Positions 17,229 through 26,734 of a stretch of 51,495 nt of DNA are shown here, one piece after another; positions within the stretch are counted from its first letter, which is position 1; each line of letters begins with the position of its first letter. The DNA is from SZAS-103 sp038226665 (GTDB lineage Bacteria; Pseudomonadota; Gammaproteobacteria; Xanthomonadales; Xanthomonadaceae): positions 1-51,495 of the forward strand of contig JBBRQI010000021.1 of NCBI GenBank assembly GCA_038226665.1, given 5' to 3'. The notes below the pieces were generated by a model. That model was not told the DNA's origin, made no database searches, and worked only from the letters and a program-made list of their open reading frames with translations. Position numbers and translations under genes: made by a program.

Positions 17229-18938
17229 ATGCTCCGCCTCACCGACATCAAGCTCCCCCTCGACCACGCCGACGACGCGCTCGCGAAGGCGATCTGCGCC
17301 CGTCTAGGCATCGCGGCAGATGAGCTGACCACCTTCACCATCGCCAAGCGTAGTTACGATGCGCGCAAGCGTGGGGCGATCGTGTTGATTTATTCCGTGG
17401 ATGTGGAGACGCCGCGCGAGGCGGAGATCCTGCGGCGATCGGCGGTCGAGGCGGACCCCGGGGCGCACTCGCCTTCGGGTGCTGGCGGCAAGGCGGTTGC
17501 GTACAAGACGTCGCCGGTCAAGGTCGCACCGACTCCGGACACGTCGTACAAATTCGTCGCGCACGCGCCCGACAACCTCGCGCATCGCCCGATAGTCATC
17601 GGCACCGGCCCCTGCGGCTTGTTCGCGGGGCTGATCCTTGCGCAGATGGGGTTTCGGCCGATCATCCTGGATCGCGGCAAGCAGGTGCGCGAGCGGACGG
17701 TGGATACGTTCGGGTTGTGGCGCAAGCGCGTGCTTTGTCCGGAGTCGAACGTGCAGTTCGGCGAAGGCGGGGCGGGTACGTTTTCGGACGGCAAGCTCTA
17801 CAGCCAGATCAGCGACAAGCACCACCACGGCCGCAAGGTGCTCACCGAATTCGTGCTGGCCGGTGCGCCCGAGGAAATCCTGTACGTGAACAGGCCGCAC
17901 ATCGGAACGTTCCGCCTGGTCGCGATGGTCGAGAACATGCGCGCGCAGATCGAGTCGCTGGGTGGCGAGATCCGGTTCGGTCATCGCGTCGACGATCTGT
18001 TGATCGAGAACGATTCGGGCGGGCAGCGACATGTGCGCGGGGTGACGCTGGCGAGTGGCGAGACCTTGCGCGCCGACCATGTCGTGCTCGCGCTCGGCCA
18101 CAGCGCGCGCGACACGTTCGCCATGCTGCATGCGCGTGGTGTTTTCATCGAAGCGAAACCTTTTTCGATCGGCTTCCGCATCGAGCATCCGCAGTCGCTG
18201 ATCGACCGCGCGCGCTTCGGGTCGCAGGCGGGCCATCCGATCCTCGGTGCGGCCGACTACAAGCTCGTGCACCACGGTGCGCCCGATCCTGCTGGAAGCC
18301 GGCGATCCGTCTATAGTTTCTGCATGTGTCCGGGCGGTACCGTGGTCGCGGCCGCGAGCGAACCGGGTCGCGTGGTGACCAACGGCATGAGCCAGTACTC
18401 GCGCAACGAGCGCAATGCGAACGCGGGCATCGTGGTCGGCATCGCGCCGGACGATTTCGCGCCGTATGGTGAAGGCCCGCTCGCCGGCATCGCCTTGCAG
18501 CGGCACTGGGAGTCGCGCGCGTTCGAACTGGGCGGTGGCGAGTACGAGGCACCCGGGCAACTCGTCGGCGACTTCCTCGCGCAGCGCGCATCGACGCAGT
18601 TCGGCAGCGTGCTGCCGTCGTACAAACCGGGCGTGCGCCTCGGCGATCTTTCCTCCGCATTGCCCGACTACGCGATCGCGGCGATCCGCGAGGCGCTGCC
18701 CGCGTTCGATCGCCAGATCAAGGGTTTCGCGATGCACGACGCGGTGCTGACCGGCGTCGAAACGCGCACCTCGTCGCCGGTGCGCATCACCCGCGGCGAA
18801 GACTTGCAGAGCCTCAACACGCGCGGGCTGTATCCGGCGGGCGAGGGCGCTGGTTACGCAGGCGGTATTCTTTCGGCGGCGGTTGATGGCATCAAGATCG
18901 CCGAAGCGGTTGCATTGCACATCGTTGGCGGTCGTTGA
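17229..18938 (+). CDS. FAD-dependent dehydrogenase of the COG2509 type
   Basis: 569 residues. An N-terminal domain of about 100 residues (MLRLTDIKLPLDHADDALAK, with FTIAKRSYDARKR) precedes a Rossmann FAD domain starting IVIGTGPCGLFAGLILAQMG (GxGPxGL). Further family signatures are DRGKQVRERTVDTFGLW, VQFGEGGAGTFSDGKLYSQI, YVNRPHIGTFRLV and the C-terminal GLYPAGEGAGYAGGI that closes the FAD site. This architecture is the widespread NAD(P)/FAD-dependent oxidoreductase family whose substrate is unknown. The alternative, a geranylgeranyl-reductase-like enzyme, is less likely given the N-terminal extension. The ATG at 17229 lacks a strong ribosome binding site. It is convergent with the c-di-GMP gene, the two stop codons being one base apart. 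Confidence 0.88.
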   Translation: MLRLTDIKLPLDHADDALAKAICARLGIAADELTTFTIAKRSYDARKRGAIVLIYSVDVETPREAEILRRSAVEADPGAHSPSGAGGKAVAYKTSPVKVAPTPDTSYKFVAHAPDNLAHRPIVIGTGPCGLFAGLILAQMGFRPIILDRGKQVRERTVDTFGLWRKRVLCPESNVQFGEGGAGTFSDGKLYSQISDKHHHGRKVLTEFVLAGAPEEILYVNRPHIGTFRLVAMVENMRAQIESLGGEIRFGHRVDDLLIENDSGGQRHVRGVTLASGETLRADHVVLALGHSARDTFAMLHARGVFIEAKPFSIGFRIEHPQSLIDRARFGSQAGHPILGAADYKLVHHGAPDPAGSRRSVYSFCMCPGGTVVAAASEPGRVVTNGMSQYSRNERNANAGIVVGIAPDDFAPYGEGPLAGIALQRHWESRAFELGGGEYEAPGQLVGDFLAQRASTQFGSVLPSYKPGVRLGDLSSALPDYAIAAIREALPAFDRQIKGFAMHDAVLTGVETRTSSPVRITRGEDLQSLNTRGLYPAGEGAGYAGGILSAAVDGIKIAEAVALHIVGGR

Positions 18939-18939
18939 A

Positions 18940-21921
18940 TCAATCAGCGCTTTCTGCCTGGCGCGCCGTCCAATGCTTGATCGGCGCCGGCCGGCCAAGC
19001 AGGTAGCCTTGTCCGAATTCGCAGCCGAGGGCCATGAGCGCGTCGCGCTGCTCGATGGTTTCGATGCCTTCGGCGACCACGTCCATTTCCAGCGCGTGCG
19101 CCATCCCGATCACCGCAGCCACGACCTTGGCGCTGTTGTTTTGCGCGTCCTTGTCGAGGCCGGCGACGAAGCTGCGGTCGATCTTCAGCACGCGCAGCGG
19201 AAACGAATGCAGGTAACTCAACGACGAATAGCCGGTGCCGAAATCGTCGAGCGCCGCTCCAATGCCCGCTGCGCGCAGCCGTTCGAGCGTCGCCCGCACG
19301 CGTTCGGGATGATCGATCATCGATCCTTCGTGCAATTCGATGAGCAGCCGCGAGGGCGGGAACTTGCAGCGCTTGACCATGGCCAGCAGGGTCGCGTCGA
19401 AATCCGGGTGGCGAAAATGGTGCGGCGAGACATTGATGGTGAGATAGGCGCGACCGTGTTCGGGATCGAGTTTCGTCGCGAGCTTGCAGCTCATCTCGTA
19501 CATTTTCCAGTCGATCGCCTCGATGCTGCCGTTGTCCTGCGCGATCTGCAGGAATTCGGTCGGGCCGATCACGCCGCGCGTCGGATGGTTCCAGCGCAGC
19601 AACGCTTCGTAGCCGACGACTTCGCCGGTTTTCAGTCGCACGATCGGCTGGAAATACGGTTCGAACTGATCGCGCAACAACGCCGCGCGCAACTTGATTT
19701 CCATCGCGAGCACGTCGACCGCGTTTTTCTGCAGCGAGTCGTCGAAAATCTCGAAGCGTTTGCGTCCGAGCTTCTTGGCGCGATACATCGCGGCATCCGC
19801 ATCGCGCAGGACGTCGTCGGCCAGTTGGTAGTTCGCATCGCCAACGGCAACGCCGACGCTGACCGATGGTTCCACCACGGTTCCGTCGTCGAGTTGCAGC
19901 GGCACCGCCATTACCGCGAGCACGCGCTGGGCGACCTTCACTGCGGCATCCGGAACCGGGACGTCTTCAAGCAGGATCGCGAACTCGTCGCCTGACAGGC
20001 GCACCACGATGTCGGGCTCGCGCACGCAGGTTTGCAATCGGCGCCCGACTTCCTTGAGTACCGAGTCGCCGGCGAGGTGACCGAGGCTGTCGTTGATCAC
20101 CTTGAAGCGATCGACATCCATGTACAGCAATGCGTAGCGACGATGCGGTTCGCGCTTGAGCCGCAGCAACACGCGATCGAGGCGATCGCGCAGGTAGGCG
20201 CGGTTCGGCAGCCCGGTCAATCCGTCGTGCATCACCTGGTGCTTGAGTTGCTCCTGCGCGCGTTCGCGCTGCTGGATTTCCTTGCTCAGGTCCTTGGTGC
20301 GTTCCTGCACGCGGCGTTCGAGTTGCGCATTGGCGACGCGCAGTGTTTCCGCGGTACGGCGGCGCTGCAGGCTGTTGGCGACCTGCGATGCGACAAAGCT
20401 CAGCAGTTCCTGGTCGGCCGCTGCATAGACGACGGTCGCATCGTAGCTTTGCACGACGATCAGCCCGATGGTCTGGTCGCCGACGGACAGCGGCACGCCG
20501 AGCCAGCACACCGCGAGAGCGCCGACCGTTTCGAGGTTCATCTCGCCACGCTTGGCGAGATCGAGCATGTCGTCGGCGCGCAGGATCGCCTTGCCGTGGC
20601 GAAGGACGTACTCGCTCGCGCCGTTGCCCAGCGGCCGCGTTGCAAAGACCTCGCTGGTTTCGTCGGCGACGTATGCGAATTCCAGCGATTCGCCGTCTTC
20701 CGAGAGCAATGCGATGAAGAAATTCTTGGCGTCGATCAATTCGCCGGCGGCCGCGTGCACGCGGCGATAGAACTCGACCTGGCTGATGTCAGCCGTGGCC
20801 AGTTGCGCAATCGCGAACAGGACGGCCTGCAGGCGCTCGGCGCGCTGGCGCTCGATGATCTCCAGTTGCAACACCTGGTTGGCCTCGTCGAGTTCGAGCG
20901 TGCGCAGGCGCACGCGATGTTCGAGATCGTCCTTGCCCAGTTTGCGTTCCAGCGCGATCAGGATGTGGCTGCCGACGAATTCGAGCAGGGCCCGATCGTC
21001 CGCTGAAAAAGCGATGTCATCCCGGTAGCTCTGCACCACGATGGCGCCTTGCACGTTGCCGTCGCGCAGCATCGGAACGCCAAGCCAGTCGTGGCTGTCG
21101 GTGCCGAAGTCGAGCAGCGGTCCGGAGACTTGCGTGCGCAGGTATTCGGTGCCGCCCATCAGCGGCTTGCCATCGCGCAGCACGTACCAGGTCAGCGAGC
21201 GTGCGAGCGCGTTCATCGGCAGGTCGCAATGGTCGCCGGGTATCACCGGGTCTTCTACATCGGCGTAGTACAGGAAGCGCAAGGTGTCGCGTTCGGCATC
21301 GTGCAGCACGATGAAGAAATTCTCCGCATACATCAGTGAACCGACGATCGCATGGATGCCGCGCAGCATGTCGGTCATGTCGCGATCGGAGCCGGCGAGA
21401 TCGGAGATCGCGAACAATGCGCGCTGCAGATTCTCGGAACGCCGCAGTCGCCGGTTCGCATGCATCAGCGCGGCTGATTCCAGTGCGCGCGACAGATGGC
21501 GGCCCGCCGGCTTCAGCATTTCAGCGGACACATCGACCAATTTTTGGGCGTTGGGTCGCGTCGCTGCGGTCAGCAGCAGGACGGCTGGATGCGTGTTGGG
21601 CGACTCGTTCCCGAACAGGCGGACGGCGACCCGGCTCTCATCAGGCGAAAAAACCGGGTGCGGGCAGGCAGCGGCTGAACGCACCAACTCCAGATCCGTA
21701 TCGCTCAGCAACGTAGGGGGCGCGGTCGCCGGATCGCCATCGCCGTGCAGGGCCCACACCACGACCGCCGCGTCGCAGCCGTCAAGGTCCTGCGCGAAGC
21801 GCGCAATCACGGACGCGACTTCGCTCGGCGTGTCCGCATCCATCAGCCGCGACGACAGGTCGGACTGTACGGGTGCGACGGCCTTGATTCGGGGCTGGAC
21901 TTTCCGGGGAGCCACGCGCAC
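18940..21921 (-). CDS. GAF-GAF-GGDEF-EAL cyclic-di-GMP turnover protein
   Basis: 993-residue cytoplasmic regulator with no membrane segment. Order: a weak GAF-like N-terminus (about 30-140), GAF 1 (about 155-320), a linker coiled coil, GAF 2 (about 365-525), a second coiled coil (about 525-560), GGDEF (about 565-725) and EAL (about 740-985). The cyclase signature is SGDEF (643-647), one residue off GGDEF, with a REPD product-inhibition site five residues before it. The EAL domain has its catalytic set: EALLRW (772-777), NVSPHHF, the Glu of IELHEG, DDFGTGYSS, KIDRSF, EGIET and GQGYLLGRP. It should hydrolyse c-di-GMP and may also make it; the GAFs probably bind a small ligand. The GTG at 21921 gives the longest form; ATG 21843 is possible. 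Confidence 0.92.
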   Translation of the reverse strand: MRVAPRKVQPRIKAVAPVQSDLSSRLMDADTPSEVASVIARFAQDLDGCDAAVVVWALHGDGDPATAPPTLLSDTDLELVRSAAACPHPVFSPDESRVAVRLFGNESPNTHPAVLLLTAATRPNAQKLVDVSAEMLKPAGRHLSRALESAALMHANRRLRRSENLQRALFAISDLAGSDRDMTDMLRGIHAIVGSLMYAENFFIVLHDAERDTLRFLYYADVEDPVIPGDHCDLPMNALARSLTWYVLRDGKPLMGGTEYLRTQVSGPLLDFGTDSHDWLGVPMLRDGNVQGAIVVQSYRDDIAFSADDRALLEFVGSHILIALERKLGKDDLEHRVRLRTLELDEANQVLQLEIIERQRAERLQAVLFAIAQLATADISQVEFYRRVHAAAGELIDAKNFFIALLSEDGESLEFAYVADETSEVFATRPLGNGASEYVLRHGKAILRADDMLDLAKRGEMNLETVGALAVCWLGVPLSVGDQTIGLIVVQSYDATVVYAAADQELLSFVASQVANSLQRRRTAETLRVANAQLERRVQERTKDLSKEIQQRERAQEQLKHQVMHDGLTGLPNRAYLRDRLDRVLLRLKREPHRRYALLYMDVDRFKVINDSLGHLAGDSVLKEVGRRLQTCVREPDIVVRLSGDEFAILLEDVPVPDAAVKVAQRVLAVMAVPLQLDDGTVVEPSVSVGVAVGDANYQLADDVLRDADAAMYRAKKLGRKRFEIFDDSLQKNAVDVLAMEIKLRAALLRDQFEPYFQPIVRLKTGEVVGYEALLRWNHPTRGVIGPTEFLQIAQDNGSIEAIDWKMYEMSCKLATKLDPEHGRAYLTINVSPHHFRHPDFDATLLAMVKRCKFPPSRLLIELHEGSMIDHPERVRATLERLRAAGIGAALDDFGTGYSSLSYLHSFPLRVLKIDRSFVAGLDKDAQNNSAKVVAAVIGMAHALEMDVVAEGIETIEQRDALMALGCEFGQGYLLGRPAPIKHWTARQAESAD

Positions 21922-22028
21922 GCCTGGGGAAACGGAGACATACGATTTCTAACACAGGAAACTGCAATCCGCTTGCGCGCAACCACACAGTTCAGGACCA
22001 GGGCAGGAGTCGATCCAGCGGGAATCAA

Positions 22029-22247
22029 TCAGCCCAATGGCTCGGTTGGCGTGCAAGTGGCGAGCGGATGCAGCGACGGATCGCGACGATGCTTGTCCCA
22101 AGGCGCACGGAAACGTTTTTCGTTAGCGATCTGGTTGCCGTAGGTCTGGCAATAATCCTCGGCCGGGTTGTTGTCGGCGAGCGAATTCGCGAGATCCACA
22201 TCCGCGATGTGGCCTTGCAGAAACAGCAGGCCCGAGAAGATGTTCAT
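22029..22247 (-). CDS. Small protein of unknown function, 72 aa
   Basis: Opens MNIFSGLLFLQGHIADVDLA and ends in a Pro/Thr/Cys-containing tail (HPLATCTPTEP). There is a short hydrophobic N-terminal stretch (IFSGLLFL), too short for a sure membrane helix. The rest is hydrophilic with two cysteines. The start is well supported by AAGGAGGG six bases upstream of ATG, which is why I accept it despite no recognised family. It lies 107 bases upstream of the GAF-GGDEF-EAL gene on the same strand and could be the first gene of a two-gene operon with it. It is divergent from the LysR gene. Confidence 0.6.
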   Translation of the reverse strand: MNIFSGLLFLQGHIADVDLANSLADNNPAEDYCQTYGNQIANEKRFRAPWDKHRRDPSLHPLATCTPTEPLG

Positions 22248-22372
22248 GGTGCCCTCCTTGAGGTTGCCGTCGCCGAATGGCTGCGGCTTCACTTGAGTGA
22301 AATCAAAGATAGGCCCATGATTGCCGCAGCAGTAGCGATGCTTTTGCATAACAGGCTTGAATTGGATTCAAC

Positions 22373-23317
22373 ATGAGTCGCATTCCGTTGCACCCCTTGC
22401 AGGGCTTCCTGGCCGCCGCGCGGCTGCGCAACCTGTCGCGGGCGGCCGAGTCGCTGAATCTCACCGTGAGCGCGTTGAGCCACCAGATCCGCGCGCTGGA
22501 AGAACGCCTCGGCCAGCGCCTGTTCGAGCGCGGCCCGCGCGGTATCACCCTGACCGCGGATGGCGAGCGCCTGCACGCATCGGTCGCGGTGCATTTCGAC
22601 GCGATCGAGCGCGCGCTGCGCCCGGGCACGGCGCGTCGCGACGACGTACTGACGCTGAGCCTGTTGCCCTCGCTCGCATCGAGCTGGCTGGTGCCGCGCC
22701 TGCCGCAGTTCCTCGCAAAACATCCGCAACTCGCGATCAACCTGCAATCGACGGTGGAGCTGGTGGATTTCGCGCGCGACACCAGCGTCGATGCAGCACT
22801 GCGTTACGGGCCGGGGCAATGGCCCGGCTTGACCGCCGTGCATCTGTTCGACGACTGGATCACGCCGGTTGCAAGTCCTGCGCTGATCGCCGCGCATCAT
22901 GGGCGCGGCAAGGCGTTCGATCTTTCGCGCTATCCGGTGCTTGGCGATTCCGGCGGCCGTTGGGCGGAATGGTGCGCGCGATTTGGCGGCACCGCGCCGA
23001 CGCGCTTCGTCGCGATGTTCAACGACACCGAAACCCTGCACCGCGCCGCAACCGCCGGCATGGGCGTCGCGATGGGCCGCATGACGCTCGCGCGGCCTTT
23101 GATCGAAGCGGGCCTGCTGAGGATGCTGAGTCCGCATCGGCTGAAATCGGAATTCGCGCATTACCTCGCGTATCCGGCGCGTTCGGACGGCCACAAGGGA
23201 TTGGCCGCATTCCGCGAATGGCTGCTGGTGCAGGCGAAGCAGTACGCAGCGACGCACGATGCCGAGGCGTCGCCAACGCGCAAGCGCCGCCGCCAGGTTC
23301 CAGAATCGTTATCCTGA
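22373..23317 (+). CDS. LysR-family transcriptional regulator (GcvA-like)
   Basis: 314 residues. N-terminal winged helix-turn-helix (residues 6-65): LHPLQGFLAAARLRNLSRAA, then LNLTVSALSHQIRALEERLG and LFERGPRGITLT. The C-terminal effector-binding domain (about 90-300) has the GcvA-type pattern LSLLPSLASSWLVPRLPQF, followed by VDAALRYGPGQWPGL and a conserved AATAGMGVAMGR. These regulators bind a small coinducer in the C-terminal pocket and often control a divergent gene; the divergent neighbour is the 72-residue small protein (22029-22247) upstream of the c-di-GMP gene. The C-terminal tail is unusually basic (PTRKRRRQVP). The ligand is unknown. Confidence 0.92.
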   Translation: MSRIPLHPLQGFLAAARLRNLSRAAESLNLTVSALSHQIRALEERLGQRLFERGPRGITLTADGERLHASVAVHFDAIERALRPGTARRDDVLTLSLLPSLASSWLVPRLPQFLAKHPQLAINLQSTVELVDFARDTSVDAALRYGPGQWPGLTAVHLFDDWITPVASPALIAAHHGRGKAFDLSRYPVLGDSGGRWAEWCARFGGTAPTRFVAMFNDTETLHRAATAGMGVAMGRMTLARPLIEAGLLRMLSPHRLKSEFAHYLAYPARSDGHKGLAAFREWLLVQAKQYAATHDAEASPTRKRRRQVPESLS

Positions 23318-23349
23318 GGCGGCCATCAGACACTTGCACGGCGACGCAT

Positions 23350-23787
23350 ATGAATTTCAGGATTGCCAAGCTGACAACGGACGATCGCAAGGATTGGGAA
23401 CGCTTGGTACGCGGATACAAGGCCTTCTACAAGACCGCGGTTTCCGATTCGGATTTCGCGACGACCTGGAATCGCTTGCGCGGCGAAGACGCCGCTTTCG
23501 CGCTCGGCGCGAAAATAGATCGCAAGCTCGTCGGCATCGCGCATTACCTTTTCCACACGACCATCTGGGCGCCGATGAGCTGCTACCTGCAGGATCTGTT
23601 CGTTGATCCATCGGCGCGCGGGCAGGGCGTTGCTCGCGCATTGATCGAAGCCGTCGCCGCCGCTGCGCGCGAACGCGGAGCGCAGCGCCTGTACTGGCAC
23701 ACGCAGGAACACAACGCGACCGCACGTGCGTTGTACGACAAGGTCGCTGGATTCAACGGATTCATCCGCTACGAATTTCCGCTTTGA
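23350..23787 (+). CDS. GNAT-family N-acetyltransferase
   Basis: 145 residues, the normal length of a single GNAT domain. The acetyl-CoA binding motif A is clear: CYLQDLFVDPSARGQGVARA (Q/RxxGxA as RGQGVA), followed by the motif-B region ARERGAQRLYWHTQEHNATA and the closing ALYDKVAGFNGFIRYEF. The substrate is unknown; the YWHTQEHN motif is common in small-molecule or amino-acid acetyltransferases. ATG 23350 starts 33 bases after the LysR stop, on the same strand, so the two genes may be co-transcribed. Confidence 0.88.
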   Translation: MNFRIAKLTTDDRKDWERLVRGYKAFYKTAVSDSDFATTWNRLRGEDAAFALGAKIDRKLVGIAHYLFHTTIWAPMSCYLQDLFVDPSARGQGVARALIEAVAAAARERGAQRLYWHTQEHNATARALYDKVAGFNGFIRYEFPL

Positions 23788-23817
23788 CGATGCGATGCGC
23801 TTGTACCGGATGCGTGC

Positions 23818-24681
23818 CTAGCGTTTCAACGCCGCGCGATATTTCCGGCTGCACGGCACTTTTGTGCCGTCGCGCAGCAGTACGCGCGCGTCGCCGGTGT
23901 CGAGCGGTTCGATCTCGGCGATGTGGTCGAGGTTGACCATCCAGCTGCGGTGTACGCGAGTGAAGCGCGCCGGGTCGAGGCGCGGCTCGATCGCGGCCAT
24001 GGTGATGCGCAACGGGTAGTCGCGACCACGCACGTGCAGGTTCACGTAGTTGCCTGAGGCCTGCAGGAATTCGATGTCGTTGGCGGCGACGAGGAATTCC
24101 TTGCCGAGCTTGCGCACCAGGAAGCGATTCGGGCGTTCGACCGGTTCGACGGCTGGTGTTTCGTCATCGGGTGCGTCGAACAGGCGCGCCTCGCCTTGCA
24201 GGCGCAGCAGCAACAGTCGGTAGGCGGCGACCGCGAGCAGGATCATCGCGTAGGTGTTCGAGTCCTTGAGGTATTCGTAGAACAGTTCACGCGGCCAGTT
24301 GCCGAAAACGTAGGTCGAACCCATCGCGAGATAGGCGAGCTTGCGCAGCCCGACCATGGCCACGACATGGACGAGGCAGAACACCACGGTCGCCAGCACG
24401 TGCCAGGGCAGATTGCGGCGGAACGTGCCGAAGCGTAGCGGCACGCGCCGCTCGAAGGCGATGACCAGCGGAATCAGGGCCAGCACGACCAGATGGCTCG
24501 ACCACTCCCAGATGATCGGTTCCCAGATCGGGAAGCCGGGCGATCCACGCTGGACGTCGATGATCGAGAGTTCCGAATTCATCGCGGCGCGGATCGCGAG
24601 CAACGCGATCCAGAATCCCGGCTCGACCCAGCGGCGATACGGCTGGTAGCGGTCGAGGAGGGTCTGGTCGGGCGAGGTCAT
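23818..24681 (-). CDS. Membrane-anchored LytTR DNA-binding regulator
   Basis: 287 residues. The N-terminal half has about four membrane helices (residues 22-37, 62-82, 93-115, 138-158). The C-terminal 100 residues are a LytTR DNA-binding domain: NRFLVRKLGKEFLVAANDIE, then FLQASGNYVNLHVRGRDYPL and FTRVHRSWMVNLDHIAEIEP. Such proteins lack the response-regulator receiver domain and probably sense a membrane signal directly. ATG 24681 is taken; a GTG two codons earlier is possible, and neither has a strong ribosome binding site. It is convergent with the GNAT gene and divergent from the acyltransferase gene, which it may regulate through the shared 147-base promoter region. Confidence 0.88.
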   Translation of the reverse strand: MTSPDQTLLDRYQPYRRWVEPGFWIALLAIRAAMNSELSIIDVQRGSPGFPIWEPIIWEWSSHLVVLALIPLVIAFERRVPLRFGTFRRNLPWHVLATVVFCLVHVVAMVGLRKLAYLAMGSTYVFGNWPRELFYEYLKDSNTYAMILLAVAAYRLLLLRLQGEARLFDAPDDETPAVEPVERPNRFLVRKLGKEFLVAANDIEFLQASGNYVNLHVRGRDYPLRITMAAIEPRLDPARFTRVHRSWMVNLDHIAEIEPLDTGDARVLLRDGTKVPCSRKYRAALKR

Positions 24682-24828
24682 CAGCACAGTTTAGGGGCAG
24701 TGACGGATTTCGGTCAGCGATTCGTCCCGGATGTCCGCGCTTCGTCACCGAAAGCCATCCCTGAGCACCTTGCGCTGGGCCATTCGTAGCGATCGGGGCA
24801 GGCTCTGCGCACTTCCAAGGAGAGCCGC

Positions 24829-26010
24829 ATGAACCGCCGCCACGACATCGACGCGCTGCGCGCGATCGCTTTCGCCCTGCTGATCCTCTACCACACCGCG
24901 ATGCTGTACGTGGCCGACTGGGGCTTCCACATCAAGAGCCCTTACACCACCGCCTGGCTGCAATGGCCGATGATCCTGGTCAACCGCTGGCGCATGGATC
25001 TGATCTTCATGGTCTCGGGAATGGCCGCGGCTTTCCTGCTCCGGTCTGACGCGCCGGGCCGGTTCTTCCTGAAGCGGACCTGGCGACTGTTGCTGCCGCT
25101 GGCCTTCGGCATCGCCGTGGTTGTGCCGATCCAGCCGTATGCGCAGGGCGTGACCAACGGGCTGGTCAAGCCCGGCTTCCTGCAATTCCTGGTGGATTAC
25201 TACGGCGGCAAGCACTGGCCGAAGGATGCGTTCGACGGCTGGCAATACGGTTTCACCTGGAACCACCTCTGGTACCTGCCGTACCTGTGGATCTACACCG
25301 GCCTGCTCGCACTGCTGGCGCGTCCGCTGGCCAGCAGGATCGGCACCGCATTGCGCGACAGATTCTGCGGCCTGCGCGGCTTCTGGCTGATGACCCTGCC
25401 GGCGCTGCCGTTCCTCGCCTACACGGTGAACCTCGCCTGGGACTATCCGGACAGCCACGACGTGGTTCACGATTGGTACCGGCATCCGATGTACTTCACC
25501 GTGTTCCTGTACGGCTACCTCGTCGCACGCGACGCTGGCTTCTGGACGGAGGCCCTGCGGCTGCGCTGGTGGACGCTCGGTGCGGCGGCGGCGATCGCCG
25601 TGGCCTACTACGTCGTCGACGAGCGCCTGCCCGAAGCGGTCTTCCTGCCGTTCACCCTGCGCAACCTCTACATGTGGATGTCGCTGCTGACGATCCTCGG
25701 GTGGGCGCACGCGCTGCTGAACAAACCCTTCCGCTGGCTGCCGTGGGCGACCGAGTCAGTGTACCCGTGGTACATGCTGCACCAGAGCCTGATCATCGCG
25801 ATCGCGTTCTGGCTGATCCCGTACAAACTCGGCCCGGTGCTGGAACCGGCATTGGTGCTGGTTGGAACTGTGGGTGGTTGCTATGCGATCAGCGAAGCGA
25901 TCAAGCGCATTACGCTGTTGCGGCCGTGCTTCGGATTGAAGGCAGCGCCGCGCAAGTCCATGCGACGGCCAATGCCGATGCCGGCATTGCTACGCGACGA
26001 TTGCGCCTGA
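24829..26010 (+). CDS. Acyltransferase family 3 membrane protein
   Basis: 393 residues with about ten hydrophobic segments. The start RRHDIDALRAIAFALLILYH is the family signature, with the catalytic His in LYHT, followed by MDLIFMVSGMAAAFLLR. These inner-membrane enzymes move acyl groups (acetyl, succinyl) to sugars or glycans on the outside; the relation to OpgC-type glucan succinylases is possible but not shown. A strong AAGGAG precedes ATG 24829. It diverges from the LytTR regulator, an arrangement in which the regulator may control the acyltransferase. Confidence 0.86.
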   Translation: MNRRHDIDALRAIAFALLILYHTAMLYVADWGFHIKSPYTTAWLQWPMILVNRWRMDLIFMVSGMAAAFLLRSDAPGRFFLKRTWRLLLPLAFGIAVVVPIQPYAQGVTNGLVKPGFLQFLVDYYGGKHWPKDAFDGWQYGFTWNHLWYLPYLWIYTGLLALLARPLASRIGTALRDRFCGLRGFWLMTLPALPFLAYTVNLAWDYPDSHDVVHDWYRHPMYFTVFLYGYLVARDAGFWTEALRLRWWTLGAAAAIAVAYYVVDERLPEAVFLPFTLRNLYMWMSLLTILGWAHALLNKPFRWLPWATESVYPWYMLHQSLIIAIAFWLIPYKLGPVLEPALVLVGTVGGCYAISEAIKRITLLRPCFGLKAAPRKSMRRPMPMPALLRDDCA

Positions 26011-26082
26011 ACGCTCCCGCCTGAAAGAACGTTGCGGAGCAACGTCCGCTTGATTGAATGTGATGCACCACAGGAGAGATTG

Positions 26083-26661
26083 ATGCCGCCATTTTTTGAA
26101 CATGCCCTTCGCCTCACATGGCTTGCAGTCATCGGCTATTGGCTGTGGTCGGCACGCTCCGCGAAAGGAGCGGTATTGCAGCAGTCTTTTTTCGTGCGCC
26201 TCGCGGTTTACTGGCTTCCACTGGTCATCGCGATGCTCCTGCTCGGCCCGAGTCCGTGGTTCGGGCACTCACTCTTGCGCGAGCAGTTCGTGCCGCACAC
26301 CACCTTCGTTTATTCGGTCGGTCTCGGGCTCGCCGTGGCTGGCGCAACCCTGGCCATTTATTCCCGCGTATTTCTCGGCCGTAACTGGAGCGCCACGGTT
26401 CAACTCAAGCAGAACCACGAACTGATCACCGGTGGTCCATACCGCCGCATCCGCCACCCGATCTACACAGGCTTCCTTCTGCTCTTTCTGGGCAATGCGG
26501 TGATGGTGGGTGACTGGCGCGGCTTGCTTGCCGTCGCCATCGTGTTCGTATCGTTCTGGCGCAAGCTTCGGCTTGAGGAGAAATGGCTCGCCCAGCATTT
26601 CGGTGCGCCGTACAGGGCTTATCAATGCCAAACGAAGGCGCTCATCCCCGCGGTGCTCTAG
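26083..26661 (+). CDS. Isoprenylcysteine carboxyl methyltransferase-like membrane protein
   Basis: 192 residues with about five hydrophobic segments. The C-terminal block GGPYRRIRHPIYTGFLLLFL, then WRKLRLEEKWLAQHFG and Y..Y, is the signature of the ICMT / phospholipid methyltransferase superfamily (SAM-binding R.RHP.Y motif and an E..L). Bacterial members methylate unknown lipids or proteins at the inner membrane. ATG 26083 has AGGAGAG at good spacing. It follows the acyltransferase by 72 bases and is convergent with recQ. The bacterial substrate is unknown. Confidence 0.85.
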   Translation: MPPFFEHALRLTWLAVIGYWLWSARSAKGAVLQQSFFVRLAVYWLPLVIAMLLLGPSPWFGHSLLREQFVPHTTFVYSVGLGLAVAGATLAIYSRVFLGRNWSATVQLKQNHELITGGPYRRIRHPIYTGFLLLFLGNAVMVGDWRGLLAVAIVFVSFWRKLRLEEKWLAQHFGAPYRAYQCQTKALIPAVL

Positions 26662-26734
26662 GGTGGCGCTGCGGCCAACCCTGTCGTCGTCACGGATCGG
26701 ATTTCATCGCGTGGCACAGGTCGAGATACTGTCT

